DNA of 64,000 bases from Paraburkholderia sp. SG-MS1 (GTDB lineage Bacteria > Pseudomonadota > Gammaproteobacteria > Burkholderiales > Burkholderiaceae): NCBI RefSeq assembly GCF_012275575.1, contig NZ_NPIH01000222.1, positions 23,506 through 87,505 on the forward strand, read 5' to 3'. Below are positions 8,450-18,672 of this stretch, one piece after another; the stretch's first letter is position 1, and each line of letters starts with the position of its first letter. The notes beneath the pieces were generated by a model. The model had not been told where the DNA came from, did no database searches, and saw only the letters and a program-made list of their open reading frames with translations. The translations under genes and the position numbers were made by a program.

Positions 8450-10057
8450 TCATAACGAGCCGAAAACCCGTCGGTACTGGATGGCCTCCGCAATCTGCGC
8501 AGCGCTCGGCATCGTCGCGCCGGCGAGGTCGGCGATGCTACGCGCGACCTTCAGCACCCGATAGTAAGCACGCGCTGACCATCGGAAGCGCTCGCCGGCT
8601 TCACGCAGCAGCGCTTCGCCGGCCGCGTCGGGGCGGCAAACCTCGTCCACTTCCCGGCCCCCGAGTTCGCGATTGGTCTTGCCCTGCCGCAGCAATTGCC
8701 GCTCGCGCGCGACGCATACCCGTCGAGCGATCGCCGCGCTCGCCTCGCCGGCCGTCGCCGACCGAGCAGCAAGTTCCGCCGGCGTGAGCGCCGGAATCTC
8801 AAGCTGGATGTCGATTCGATCCAGCAAAGGGCCGGACAGCTTACGCAGATAACGCGCCGCGATCTCCGGCGTGCAGCGGCAGCGGCCGCCCGGGTCGCCA
8901 CGCCATCCGCAAGGGCAGGGGTTCATCGCGGCGATCAGTTGGCAGGCCGCCGGGAAATCCGCCTGGAGGGCGGCGCGCGAGATTGTGATGCGGCCGGCTT
9001 CGAGCGGCTCTCGTAGCGTTTCGAGGACATCGCGACTGAATTCGGGCAGTTCGTCCAGGAACAACACGCCCAGATGCGCAAGCGTGATCTCCCCAGGCTG
9101 CGGCGGATTGCGCCCACCGACCAACGCCGCTGCGCTCGAGGAGTGGTGCGGCGCCCGAAACGGCCGCTGCCGCCACTGCGCTGCCGTGAAGCCAGCCCGG
9201 CTGGCGGACAGCAAGGCGGCGGAGCTGAGCGCTTCGTCGTCGGTCATAGGCGGCAGCAGGCTCGGCAGGCGGGCGGCGAGCATTGATTTGCCGGCGCCGG
9301 GCGGTCCGATCAGCAACACGTGGTGCCCGCCGGCCGCCGCGACTTCGAGGGCGCGGCGCGCGGCGCGCTGGCCGATCACGTCGGCCATGTCGGGCACGAC
9401 AGCGGGCATGCTTTCGGCGAGGTCGGGCGCAGCGACGGCAGAAAGCCGCGCGTCGGGCGCTCCGGCGAGGTGGGCGCAGAGCGACGGCAGATCGGCGGCG
9501 CCGTAGACATCGACGCCGGGCACGAGCGCGGCTTCCGCCGCGCTAGTGGCAGGGAGATAGAGCTGCGGAGTACGTTCCGCAGCGAGCGGGGCCACGGTTG
9601 ACTTTCCGGGGATCGCGGAAGATGAGAAGCCCTCGCCGTGCGCGCCGCGCTGAGCCGCACCGCTGCGCGCCGTCCCGCAAGCCATCGCGAAAGCGCCGCG
9701 CATCGGCCGCAGTGCGCCAGTCAACGATAGCTCGCCAGCAAACTCCCGATACAGCAAGGATTCAACGGGAATCTGCCCGCTCGCCGCGAGGATGCCCAAC
9801 GCAATCGGCAGGTCGAAGCGGCCGGATTCCTTCGGCAAATCGGCAGGGGCGAGATTGACGGTAATACGTCGGACAGGGAAGTCGAAGCCGCAGTTTTGCA
9901 GTGCCGCGCGCACGCGCTCGCGGCTTTCGCGCACTTCCAGATCAGGAAGGCCGACGATCGAAAATGAGGGTAATCCGTTCGCGAGGTGAACCTCGACAGT
10001 AACTTCGGGCGCGCGGCCAGAGGCCGGCGCGCGACTGCGCACCACAGCAAGCGACAT
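8450..10057 (-). CDS. comM: YifB/ComM-family Mg-chelatase-like AAA+ ATPase
   Basis: This 535-aa protein has an N-terminal Lon-protease-like domain (VEVHLANGLPSFSIVGLPD), a central AAA+ Mg-chelatase domain with Walker A GPPGAGKSMLAARLPSLLPP and Walker B LFLDELPEF, and a C-terminal Mg-chelatase segment (WSARAYYRVLKVARSIADL). ComM family members are hexameric helicases promoting branch migration in natural transformation. About 35 residues (roughly GTARSGAAQRGAHGEGF) look like a lineage-specific insert between the N-terminal domain and LYLPATSAAEAALV. ATG at 10055-10057 is preceded by GGGAG. The ubiK gene lies 120 bp upstream on the same strand. Confidence 0.93.
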   Translation of the reverse strand: MSLAVVRSRAPASGRAPEVTVEVHLANGLPSFSIVGLPDLEVRESRERVRAALQNCGFDFPVRRITVNLAPADLPKESGRFDLPIALGILAASGQIPVESLLYREFAGELSLTGALRPMRGAFAMACGTARSGAAQRGAHGEGFSSSAIPGKSTVAPLAAERTPQLYLPATSAAEAALVPGVDVYGAADLPSLCAHLAGAPDARLSAVAAPDLAESMPAVVPDMADVIGQRAARRALEVAAAGGHHVLLIGPPGAGKSMLAARLPSLLPPMTDDEALSSAALLSASRAGFTAAQWRQRPFRAPHHSSSAAALVGGRNPPQPGEITLAHLGVLFLDELPEFSRDVLETLREPLEAGRITISRAALQADFPAACQLIAAMNPCPCGWRGDPGGRCRCTPEIAARYLRKLSGPLLDRIDIQLEIPALTPAELAARSATAGEASAAIARRVCVARERQLLRQGKTNRELGGREVDEVCRPDAAGEALLREAGERFRWSARAYYRVLKVARSIADLAGATMPSAAQIAEAIQYRRVFGSL

Positions 10058-10177
10058 ATTTTCTCCCGTCGGACGGCACGCCGAAGCGCGCGCCAGTCCC
10101 CTAAAACGCTGATGACGTCACGGCTCGCTTGCCTGTGATGGGCAGCATTGCGCAGCTAGTGCGCTACTAACGACGCG

Positions 10178-10435
10178 TTACGGCGTTTGCGAAGCGAGCG
10201 GCAGCTTCTGTTCAAGTTCGGCGACGCGGCGCTCCAGTTCTTCGAGGCGGGCGCGAGTACGTACCAGCACCTGGGTCTGCGTATCGAATTCCTCGCGCGT
10301 GACGAGGTCCAGTTTCGAAAAGCCCTGCGACAGCATGGCCTTCACGTTGCGTTCGACGTCTTTGGCTGGCGAGTTCTTGAACAACTCGCTCATGCGAGCC
10401 TGAAAGTCATTGAAAACATCGTTGGGTTGTTTCAT
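10178..10435 (-). CDS. ubiK: UbiK accessory factor (ubiquinone biosynthesis, coiled-coil protein)
   Basis: This small 85-aa protein starts MKQPNDVFNDFQARMSELF and ends in a predicted coiled coil (RTRARLEELERRVAELEQKL), the signature of the former DUF526/YqiC family now called UbiK. UbiK partners UbiJ in the aerobic ubiquinone biosynthesis complex. The inner ATG at 10433-10435 is chosen because GGGGAAA lies just before it; an in-frame ATG 33 nt upstream has no ribosome site. It is divergent from glnK. Confidence 0.88.
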   Translation of the reverse strand: MKQPNDVFNDFQARMSELFKNSPAKDVERNVKAMLSQGFSKLDLVTREEFDTQTQVLVRTRARLEELERRVAELEQKLPLASQTP

Positions 10436-11174
<739 letters not shown>

Positions 11175-11218
11175 CACGAAAAGATAGCGACACAGATAGC
11201 GATAAGAGGAAACGAAAG

Positions 11219-12718
11219 ATGCGCAAATTATTGATGTCCCTGCTGATGGCCGGTTCGCTGCTCGCGGGCGGTATTGGCGCCGCCCTTGCGGACGACGCGT
11301 CCGCTCCCGCAGCCGCCTCGGCTGCCGATACGACCGCCAGCGCCCCGGCGCCGGACGCGTCGGCACCGGCAGCCGCACCCGCGTCGGCACCGGCCGCCGA
11401 CGCCTCTGCCGCACCCGCAGTAGCCGCGCCTGGGGCATCGGCTCCTGCAGCCGACGCCGCCCCGGCGGCACCGACCGCGCCGTTCTCGGTCGATTCGTCG
11501 AAGATCAATTCGGGCGACACTGCCTGGATGCTGACTTCTACCGCGCTCGTGCTGTTCATGACGATCCCGGGTCTGGCGCTTTTCTACGGCGGCATGGTCC
11601 GCAAGAAGAACGTGCTCGCGACGCTGATGCAAAGCTTCGCGATCACCTGCCTCGTGACGATCATCTGGACGGTGGTGGGCTACAGCCTCGCCTTCACGCC
11701 GGGCGGCTCGTTCATCGGCGGCTTCTCGCGCGTCTTCATGGCCGGCATGAACTACATCAAGGGTGACAAAGCCACGACGCTGACCGTCAGCCATCTGGCT
11801 CCGACGATTCCCGAAACGGTCTACTTCGTCTATCAGATGACGTTCGCGATCATCACCCCGGCACTGATCACTGGCGCGTTTGCCGACCGTATGAAGTTCT
11901 CGGCGATGCTGGTGTTCATGACGCTGTGGTCGATCATCGTCTACTCGCCGATCGCGCACATGGTCTGGGAACCGACCGGCTGGCTGGCTAGCGCGGGCAT
12001 CCTCGACTTCGCGGGCGGCACAGTGGTGCACATCAACGCCGGTATCGCGGCGCTGGTTTGCGCGCTGGTGCTCGGCAAGCGTGTCGGTTACGGCAAGGAA
12101 GCCATGGCTCCGCACAACCTGACGCTCACGCTGATCGGTGGCGCGATGCTGTGGGTGGGCTGGTTCGGCTTCAACGCGGGTTCGGCGGTGGCGGCCGACG
12201 GCCGTGCCGGTTTCGCGATGTTCACGACGCAAGTCGCTACCGCGGCAGCAGCGCTCGCGTGGATGTTCGCCGAATGGGCGGCCAAGGGTAAGCCGTCGGT
12301 GCTCGGTATCGTGTCGGGTGCGGTGGCGGGTCTGGTGGCGATTACGCCGGCTTCGGGCTTCGTCGGCACGACCGGCGCGCTGGTTATCGGTATCGTGGCG
12401 GGTGTGGTCTGCTTCTGGTCGGCGACGTGGCTCAAGCACAAGCTCGGTTACGACGACTCGCTCGACGCGTTCGGCGTGCACTGCATCGGCGGTATCGTGG
12501 GTGCGCTCCTGACCGGCGTGTTCGCGGTCAAGGACATCGGCGGCGCGGACGGCAGCGTCATCGTGCAAGCCAAGGGCGTGCTGACGACGCTGGTCTACAG
12601 CGGGGTGGTGAGCTACATCCTGCTGAAGATCATCGACATGGTGATGGGCATCCGCGTGACGGAGGAGCAGGAGCGCGAAGGCCTGGACGTGAGCCTGCAC
12701 GGCGAACACGTCGAATAA
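11219..12718 (+). CDS. amtB: ammonium transporter AmtB
   Basis: This 499-aa inner-membrane ammonium channel begins with a cleavable signal peptide (MRKLLMSLLMAGSLLAGGIGAALA), then about 70 residues made almost entirely of Ala, Pro, Ser and Asp, then the Amt core starting at SGDTAWMLTSTALVLFMTIPGLALFYGGM. The core contains FAFAI-equivalent segments, DFAGGTVVHINAGIAALV with the first pore histidine, and DAFGVHCIGGIVGALLTG with the second. The Ala-rich spacer would sit in the periplasm and is not part of the pore. Co-transcribed with glnK, whose product gates it. Confidence 0.95.
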   Translation: MRKLLMSLLMAGSLLAGGIGAALADDASAPAAASAADTTASAPAPDASAPAAAPASAPAADASAAPAVAAPGASAPAADAAPAAPTAPFSVDSSKINSGDTAWMLTSTALVLFMTIPGLALFYGGMVRKKNVLATLMQSFAITCLVTIIWTVVGYSLAFTPGGSFIGGFSRVFMAGMNYIKGDKATTLTVSHLAPTIPETVYFVYQMTFAIITPALITGAFADRMKFSAMLVFMTLWSIIVYSPIAHMVWEPTGWLASAGILDFAGGTVVHINAGIAALVCALVLGKRVGYGKEAMAPHNLTLTLIGGAMLWVGWFGFNAGSAVAADGRAGFAMFTTQVATAAAALAWMFAEWAAKGKPSVLGIVSGAVAGLVAITPASGFVGTTGALVIGIVAGVVCFWSATWLKHKLGYDDSLDAFGVHCIGGIVGALLTGVFAVKDIGGADGSVIVQAKGVLTTLVYSGVVSYILLKIIDMVMGIRVTEEQEREGLDVSLHGEHVE

Positions 12719-12780
12719 GCAACACTTCTGCGAGCCCGCGCTCCCGGGCTTGTCTGATCACGATTAAGCGCAGCGATTTG

Positions 12781-12805
12781 GCCCGCCTTCATGGCGGGCT
12801 TTTTT
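12781..12805 (+). terminator. intrinsic terminator after amtB
   Basis: GCCCGCC-TTCAT-GGCGGGC followed by six Ts is a textbook Rho-independent terminator, 62 bp after the amtB stop. It closes the glnK-amtB transcript before gshA. Confidence 0.9.
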
Positions 12806-12954
12806 CTTGCGGGGTATCTTGAAAACGGCAGTTTCTCGCGCCTATGATCGAAATAGCGAGAATGCATTCGCGTCCGCTTGCGAATGGAGAAACCGTCCCC
12901 AAATGGACAAAGCATTTGCTCTACAATCTTTTTTCTCCAGTCTGCGAGTGATCA

Positions 12955-14244
12955 ATGGTTCCGCACCTAGTTACGGCGTTAAACGGCCCGCTGCTCGATC
13001 TCGAGCGGAAGATCCTCGACGCCACACCCGCCATCGAACGCTGGTTCCGGCTCGAATGGCAGGAGCACACGCCGCCGTTCTACTGCTCCGTCGATCTGCG
13101 TAACGCGGGGTTCAAGCTCGCGCCGGTCGACACCAATCTGTTCCCCGGGGCATTCAACAATCTGCCGCAGGAAGTGCTGCCCCTGGCCGTGCAGGCCGCA
13201 ATGGCCTCGATCGAGAAGATCTGCCCGGACGCCAAGAATCTGCTGGTGATTCCGGAGCGCCACACGCGCAACGCGTTTTACCTCGAAAACGTCGCCCGTC
13301 TCGCCGCGATCATGCGCCAGGCTGGCCTGAACGTGCGTTTCGGCACACTCGACGACAGCATCAACGGGCCGGTCACGATCGCGCTGTCGGACGGCCAGAA
13401 GCTCGTGCTCGAACCGCTCGAACGCTCGCAGCGCCGTCTCGGCCTGAAGAACTTCGACCCGTGCTCGATCCTGCTGAACAACGACCTGTCAGGGGGCATT
13501 CCGCCCGTGCTCGAAAATCTGCACGAGCAGTACCTGCTGCCGCCGTTGCACGCCGGCTGGGCGGTTCGTCGCAAATCCACGCATTTCTCGTGCTATGACG
13601 ACGTCGCAAAAAAATTCGCGAAGATGGTCGAAATCGATCCGTGGATGATCAATCCGTACTTCGCGCATGTCGAAGGCGTCGATTTCCAGGAGCGCACCGG
13701 TGAAGAAGCGCTGACCGACGCGATCGACGGCGTGCTCAAAAAGATCGCCAGGAAGTATCGCGAGTACGGCATCTCCGAGAAACCGTATGTCGTCATCAAG
13801 TCGGACGCGGGCACGTACGGCATGGGCGTGATGACCGTGCACGATGCGTCGGAAGTGGCCGCGCTCACCAAGCGCGAGCGCGCGAAGATGGCGGCCACCA
13901 AAGACGGCCTGGAAGTGCACGACGTGATCGTGCAGGAAGGCGTGTACACGTTCGAGCGTATCGGCGAGGAAGTCGCTGAGCCGGTCGTCTACATGATCGA
14001 CCGCTACGTGGTGGGCGGTTTCTACCGCGTGCACGGCAGCCGCGAGCGCGACCAGAACCTGAACGCACCCGGCATGCACTTCGTGCCGCTCGGCTTCGAG
14101 CATACGGCGCTGCCGGACGCGCACGCGAAGCCCGGCGCGGCGCCGCCGAACCGCTTCTACATGTACGGGGTGGTGGCGCGGCTCGGGCTGCTTGCCGCAT
14201 CGGTCGAACTGGAAAAGACCGATCCGGAAGCCATTCAGGTCTAA
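12955..14244 (+). CDS. gshA: glutamate-cysteine ligase (proteobacterial GshA type)
   Basis: This 429-aa protein catalyses ATP-dependent gamma-glutamylcysteine formation, the first step of glutathione synthesis. Length and sequence (start MVPHLVTALNGPLLDLERKI; DVIVQEGVYTFERIGEEVAEPVVYMIDRYVVGGFYRVHG near the C-terminus) match the compact form in Burkholderiaceae, not the E. coli enzyme. GshB follows about 100 bp downstream. A possible -10 (TACAAT, about 12921) lies upstream; no strong -35 was seen. Confidence 0.9.
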   Translation: MVPHLVTALNGPLLDLERKILDATPAIERWFRLEWQEHTPPFYCSVDLRNAGFKLAPVDTNLFPGAFNNLPQEVLPLAVQAAMASIEKICPDAKNLLVIPERHTRNAFYLENVARLAAIMRQAGLNVRFGTLDDSINGPVTIALSDGQKLVLEPLERSQRRLGLKNFDPCSILLNNDLSGGIPPVLENLHEQYLLPPLHAGWAVRRKSTHFSCYDDVAKKFAKMVEIDPWMINPYFAHVEGVDFQERTGEEALTDAIDGVLKKIARKYREYGISEKPYVVIKSDAGTYGMGVMTVHDASEVAALTKRERAKMAATKDGLEVHDVIVQEGVYTFERIGEEVAEPVVYMIDRYVVGGFYRVHGSRERDQNLNAPGMHFVPLGFEHTALPDAHAKPGAAPPNRFYMYGVVARLGLLAASVELEKTDPEAIQV

Positions 14245-14345
14245 TCCATCCTGAATGGGCGATGGCGGCATGCGTGCCGCCATCGCCGTTTTCAACGACT
14301 ATATTGACGAACAATGCCACGCCCGCAGGGCGCACCGGGACCTTC

Positions 14346-15302
14346 ATGGACATTCTTTTCATCGCCGATCCGCTCTCCCAGTTCAAGATCTACAAAGATT
14401 CGACCTATGCGATGATGGCCGAGGCCGCACGCCGCGGGCACGTGGTGTACACGTGCGAGCCGAAGCATCTGGCGTGGACCGGCGGGGACGTCGAAGCGAA
14501 CGTGCAGCGGATTGCGATCGTCGGCGACGTGACAGATCTGCATCGCGACGAGTGGCACGCCGCCGACGCGGCCGCGCCGCGTGCGCTGAAGAGCTTCAGC
14601 GCGGTGGTGATGCGCAAGGACCCGCCGTTCGACATGGAATATGTCACGTCGACGTGGCTGCTCGAAATGGCCGAGCGGGGCGGCGCGCGCATCTTCAACA
14701 AGCCGCAGGCGATTCGCGACCATTCGGAAAAACTGGCGATCGGCGAGTTCGCGCAGTTTGTCACGCCCACGCTGGTCACGCGCGACGCGTCCCGTTTGCG
14801 CGCATTCCATGAACAGCACGGCGACGTGATCCTCAAGCCGCTCGACGGCATGGGCGGCATGGGCGTGTTCCGCGTGAAGGCCGACGGGATGAACCTGGGC
14901 TCGATCATCGAAATGCTGAGCCACGATGGCGCGCGCTCGGTGATGGCGCAAAAGTTCATCCCCGAAATCAAGGACGGTGACAAGCGCATTTTGCTGATCG
15001 GCGGCGCTGCGGTGCCGTATTCGCTCGCGCGTATTCCTCAGGGTAATGAAGTGCGCGGCAATCTCGCAGCCGGTGGCCTCGGCGTGGCGCGTCCGCTCAC
15101 GGAGCATGATCGCAAGATCGCCGACACGCTCGCGCCGGCGCTCGCGGCGCGCGGTCTGCTGCTGGTCGGGCTGGACGCGATCGGCGACTGGCTGACCGAA
15201 GTCAACGTGACGAGCCCGACGTGCTTCCGGGAAATCATGGATCAGACCGGCTTCGACGTCGCCGCGATGTTCCTCGACGCGCTGGAGCGCGCGGCGGCCT
15301 GA
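14346..15302 (+). CDS. gshB: glutathione synthase
   Basis: This 318-aa ATP-grasp enzyme adds glycine to gamma-glutamylcysteine. Features are the N-terminal MDILFIADPLSQFKIYKDST, substrate segment RKDPPFDMEY, the ATP-grasp loop ILKPLDGMGGMGVFRVK, and the metal/ATP-binding end VNVTSPTCFREI. The start is the ATG at 14346, since the longer in-frame reading adds a non-conserved leader that runs into the gshA-gshB spacer. Probably co-transcribed with gshA. Confidence 0.94.
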   Translation: MDILFIADPLSQFKIYKDSTYAMMAEAARRGHVVYTCEPKHLAWTGGDVEANVQRIAIVGDVTDLHRDEWHAADAAAPRALKSFSAVVMRKDPPFDMEYVTSTWLLEMAERGGARIFNKPQAIRDHSEKLAIGEFAQFVTPTLVTRDASRLRAFHEQHGDVILKPLDGMGGMGVFRVKADGMNLGSIIEMLSHDGARSVMAQKFIPEIKDGDKRILLIGGAAVPYSLARIPQGNEVRGNLAAGGLGVARPLTEHDRKIADTLAPALAARGLLLVGLDAIGDWLTEVNVTSPTCFREIMDQTGFDVAAMFLDALERAAA

Positions 15303-15631
15303 CGCTCGGCCCTTGAATGCCCGCCGTAGTCCCCAACCTGTGTAGTAAATCCGCATCAAGCGCCGCGCCGGATTTGGCGCGAAAATGAGCCTGATACAAT
15401 GCCCGCTCTTTCGCGCCAAGCCGGTTCGGTGGCTTCAACCGAAGCCACCGGCATAGATCGCGGACGGTGAGCGAGCAATGTTCAGGCGGCGTCGACGTGG
15501 CGCGGCGGGGCGCGCTGCTCATTAAACGATGCGTTCCGGCTCTCATGACCTACGGCCGGTCGAGGGCGCTGACGAACCGGGCCTCGTCCCGGTCCCACGG
15601 TTTGGGGCCGTTCTTTTGCAGCAAGGCTGAC
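15303..15631. other. structured leader region before the PTS IIA gene
   Basis: This 329-bp gap has no convincing ORF. It holds a -10-like TACAAT (15395-15400), a perfect 10-bp hairpin CGGTGGCTTC-AACC-GAAGCCACCG (15427-15450), and a second hairpin ACCGGG-CCTCGT-CCCGGT close to the downstream gene. If transcription starts near 15407, the IIA gene has a structured leader of over 200 nt; a small RNA is another possibility. Confidence 0.4.
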
Positions 15632-16159
15632 ATGGCAGGCATTCTGATCATTGCGCACGCTCCGTTCGCCACCGCGTTGCGCGATTGTATTTCGCACATC
15701 TACGGCGGTTTGCCGGCTCGCATCGGCGTGATCGACGTATCACCCGATTGCGATCCCGCGCAACAGGTTGCGTTTGCGAACTCGGAAATCGAGCGTTTGA
15801 AGGAAGAAAACGGCGCCCTCGTGCTCACGGATATGTTCGGTGCGACGCCAGCGAATATCGCGGGCCGGCTCGCCACGGTGCCGAATGTACGCGTGCTCTG
15901 CGGTGTCAATTTGCCGATGCTGGTACGCGCGGTCTGCTATCGCGCTACGCCGCTCGACACGCTGGTCGACAAGGCACTCGCCGGCGCGACTAAGGGCGTG
16001 CATGCAATCGGACCGGCTACGCCGGCGTCCGTGGCATGCGCGGCGGCTGTCAGCGAGTGCATGTCGGGTTTGCCGCCTGACGCGGCTGCGGGTGACTGTC
16101 TACCCGCGCTCCCGGCCGACGCCGATCTGACCCAGAAGACCGACGCGGCCGGTTTGTAG
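15632..16159 (+). CDS. PTS IIA component, mannose/sorbose family
   Basis: This 175-aa protein has the EIIA-Man fold: MAGILIIAHAPFATAL with the likely phospho-histidine at His9, GALVLTDMFGATPAN (cofactor-binding turn) and a C-terminal tail of about 40 residues beyond the domain. It lies before HPr and EI, but no IIB/IIC/IID sugar permease is encoded here. It therefore probably acts as a regulatory phospho-acceptor rather than in sugar uptake, as proposed for similar betaproteobacterial clusters. The start at 15632 is supported by AAGG. Confidence 0.88.
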   Translation: MAGILIIAHAPFATALRDCISHIYGGLPARIGVIDVSPDCDPAQQVAFANSEIERLKEENGALVLTDMFGATPANIAGRLATVPNVRVLCGVNLPMLVRAVCYRATPLDTLVDKALAGATKGVHAIGPATPASVACAAAVSECMSGLPPDAAAGDCLPALPADADLTQKTDAAGL

Positions 16160-16270
16160 GCCACGCGCAGACCGTTCAAAGCCCGATGCCCAATGCTTCA
16201 AATGCAGTGCAACGGGTGTGTGCAAATTCACCTTTCGCAACCATACTTACCCGCGCTTTCGGACCATCAC

Positions 16271-16540
16271 ATGCTGCAACAGGAAACGACTATTGTGAAC
16301 AAGCTGGGGCTGCACGCACGCGCGTCGGCCAAGTTGACGCAACTCGCGGGCAACTACCAGGCGGAAATCTGGATGAGCCGCAATGGCCGCCGCATCAATG
16401 CCAAGAGCATCATGGGTGTGATGATGCTGGCCGCGGGCATCGGCAGCACGGTGCTGATCGAAACCGAAGGCACTGACGAAAAGGATGCGATGGACGCACT
16501 GCTGAAACTGATTGCCGATAAATTCGGCGAGGGTCAGTGA
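16271..16540 (+). CDS. ptsH: phosphocarrier protein HPr
   Basis: This 89-aa HPr has the active-site His15 in NKLGLHARASAKL and the regulatory Ser46 in INAKSIMGVMML, the site used by HPr kinase where present. It carries phosphate between EI and EIIA. The ATG at 16271 is chosen by alignment to the family; a longer in-frame ORF upstream adds unrelated residues. It lies between the IIA gene and ptsI, with its own terminator after it. Confidence 0.95.
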   Translation: MLQQETTIVNKLGLHARASAKLTQLAGNYQAEIWMSRNGRRINAKSIMGVMMLAAGIGSTVLIETEGTDEKDAMDALLKLIADKFGEGQ

Positions 16541-16572
16541 CGTCGCGCGTGCACGTTTGCAACGAGCATCTA

Positions 16573-16599
16573 CGCCGCGGCTATCCGCGGCGTTTTTTT
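16573..16599 (+). terminator. intrinsic terminator after ptsH
   Basis: CGCCGCGG-CTAT-CCGCGGCG followed by seven Ts, about 30 bp after the HPr stop. ptsI therefore probably has its own promoter; a TATAAT at 16770-16775 with a weak -35 fits. Confidence 0.88.
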
Positions 16600-16840
16600 A
16601 ATGCGAGAAGATGGGCGGACAGGCGCGGGGAAATCGGCTTGCCTGTCCGTGCATAGACGTGATCAACTTGCCGGACTGCAAACCAGCTGAAGGCGCATTG
16701 TCATGTCGATGACGATAATTCGTGCTGCGCTGCACATAGGCCTGCCGTACTTGGAGAGGGTGCGGAATTTATAATGACCAGCAGAGTCTGAGAGCATTGC
16801 AGCGGTTTGCCGCGGCATCACACAACTAGAGGAGGTGCGC

Positions 16841-18589
16841 GTGTCCTTCACGCTGCATGGAATTCCCGTATCACGCGGTATCGCTATCGGGCGGGCCTAT
16901 CTGATCGCCCCGGCAGCACTTGACGTAGACCACTATCTGATCGAACCCGCCCAGATCGAGGGTGAGGTCGAGCGTTTTCGCGCGGCTCAGCAACACGTGC
17001 ATCGGGAGCTCGACACGCTGCGCGCCGATCTCGCCGCAGACGCGCCCAGCGAAATGGGCGCGTTCATCAATGTTCATTCAATGATCCTGAACGATGCGAT
17101 GCTCGTGCAGGAAACCATCGACCTGATCCGCACGCGCCGCTACAACGTCGAGTGGGCGCTGACCGAGCAACTCGAGCGCCTGTCGCGTCACTTCGACGAC
17201 ATTGAAGACGAGTATCTGCGCGAGCGCAAAGCCGACATCGAGCAGGTGGTGGAGCGCGTGCTGAAGGCGCTCGCGGGGGCGTCGGCGACGCTCGGTGGCG
17301 GCGTGCACGGCGCCTGCGACGAGATGATCGTGGTCGCGCACGACATCGCGCCGGCCGACATGATGCAGTTCAAGACGCAGACGTTTCAGGGCTTCGTCAC
17401 GGATCTCGGCGGCCGCACGTCGCATACGGCGATCGTTGCGCGCAGCCTGGGCATTCCCGCCGCGGTCGGCGTGCAGCACGCGAGCGCGTTGATCCGTCAG
17501 GACGACCTGATCATTGTCGATGGTGATCATGGCATCGTGATCGTCGATCCCGCGCCGATTGTGCTCGAAGAGTATTCGTATCGGCAAAGCGAAAAAGAGC
17601 TGGAGCAACGCAAGCTGCAACGCCTGAAATTTTCGCCGACACAAACGGTGTGCGGCACGCGCATCGAACTGTGCGCGAACATCGAGCTGCCGGAAGACGC
17701 GCGCGCCGCGGTCAACTCGGGTGCGACCGGCGTGGGGCTGTTCCGCACCGAGTTCCTGTTCATGAATCACAAGCACCGCCTGCCCGAGGAGGAAGAGCAG
17801 TTCGCCGCGTACCGCCGGGCCGTCGAGTTGATGAACGGTTTGCCGGTCACGATCCGCACCATCGACGTCGGCGCCGACAAGCCGCTCGACTCCATGGGCG
17901 GTGGTGACGGCTACGAGACTGCGGCCAATCCCGCTTTGGGGCTGCGGGCAATTCGCTGGAGTCTCTCGGAGCCGCAAATGTTCCTCACGCAGTTGCGCGC
18001 GATTCTGCGCGCGTCGGCGTTCGGCACGGTGAAGATCCTGATTCCAATGCTCGCGCATGCGCAGGAAATCGACCAGACGCTCGATCTGCTGCGCGAAGCC
18101 AAGCGCCAACTCGACGATGCAGGCATTGCCTACGATCCGAGCGTGCAAGTTGGCGCGATGATCGAGATCCCGGCGGCCGCCATCGCATTGCCGCTGTTCC
18201 TGAAGCGGCTCGACTTTCTGTCGATCGGCACCAACGATCTGATCCAGTACACGCTCGCGATCGACCGCGCCGACAACGCGGTGGCGCATCTGTACGACCC
18301 GCTGCATCCGGCCGTACTGCATCTGATCGCGTTCACGCTGCGCGAGGCGAAGCGTGCGGGCGTGCCGGTGTCGGTGTGCGGCGAGATGGCGGGGGATCCG
18401 GCATTGACGCGCTTATTGCTGGGCATGGGCCTCACCGAGTTCTCGATGCACCCGAGCCAGTTGCTGGTGGTCAAGCAGGAAGTGCTGCGCTCCCATCTCA
18501 AGACGCTGGAAAAGCCGGTGGCCGACGTGTTGGCAGCGTTCGAACCGGAAGAGGTGCAGGCCGCGCTGAAGCGCGTCGCGCTGGCCTGA
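16841..18589 (+). CDS. ptsI: phosphoenolpyruvate-protein phosphotransferase (Enzyme I)
   Basis: This 582-aa cytoplasmic EI autophosphorylates from PEP and passes phosphate to HPr. It shows the GIPVSRGIAIGRAYL N-terminus, the phospho-histidine motif GGRTSHTAIVARSLGIPA, the TGVGLFRTEFLFM and ALGLRAIRW barrel motifs, DFLSIGTNDLIQYTL, and the C-terminal catalytic VCGEMAGD. GTG 16841 is preferred because a perfect AGGAGG ends 5 nt before it; the GTG at 16835 lies inside that ribosome site. It completes a IIA-HPr-EI relay. Confidence 0.95.
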   Translation: MSFTLHGIPVSRGIAIGRAYLIAPAALDVDHYLIEPAQIEGEVERFRAAQQHVHRELDTLRADLAADAPSEMGAFINVHSMILNDAMLVQETIDLIRTRRYNVEWALTEQLERLSRHFDDIEDEYLRERKADIEQVVERVLKALAGASATLGGGVHGACDEMIVVAHDIAPADMMQFKTQTFQGFVTDLGGRTSHTAIVARSLGIPAAVGVQHASALIRQDDLIIVDGDHGIVIVDPAPIVLEEYSYRQSEKELEQRKLQRLKFSPTQTVCGTRIELCANIELPEDARAAVNSGATGVGLFRTEFLFMNHKHRLPEEEEQFAAYRRAVELMNGLPVTIRTIDVGADKPLDSMGGGDGYETAANPALGLRAIRWSLSEPQMFLTQLRAILRASAFGTVKILIPMLAHAQEIDQTLDLLREAKRQLDDAGIAYDPSVQVGAMIEIPAAAIALPLFLKRLDFLSIGTNDLIQYTLAIDRADNAVAHLYDPLHPAVLHLIAFTLREAKRAGVPVSVCGEMAGDPALTRLLLGMGLTEFSMHPSQLLVVKQEVLRSHLKTLEKPVADVLAAFEPEEVQAALKRVALA

Positions 18590-18612
18590 GCGCGAGGCCG
18601 GTTCTTCGCATG

Positions 18613-18639
18613 AAAAAACGCCGCATGCGGCGTTTTTTT
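18613..18639. terminator. bidirectional terminator between ptsI and moeB
   Basis: AAAAAACGCCGCATGCGGCGTTTTTTT is a symmetric stem flanked by A-run and T-run. It can end ptsI on the plus strand and moeB on the minus strand. Confidence 0.9.
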
Positions 18640-18672
18640 ATTCAGCGGTTCGTTAGCGTAGGCATCGCGCCG

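Noticed and set aside
11228..12709. 493-codon minus-strand frame opposite amtB
   Set aside because: Exact shadow of amtB with biased composition.
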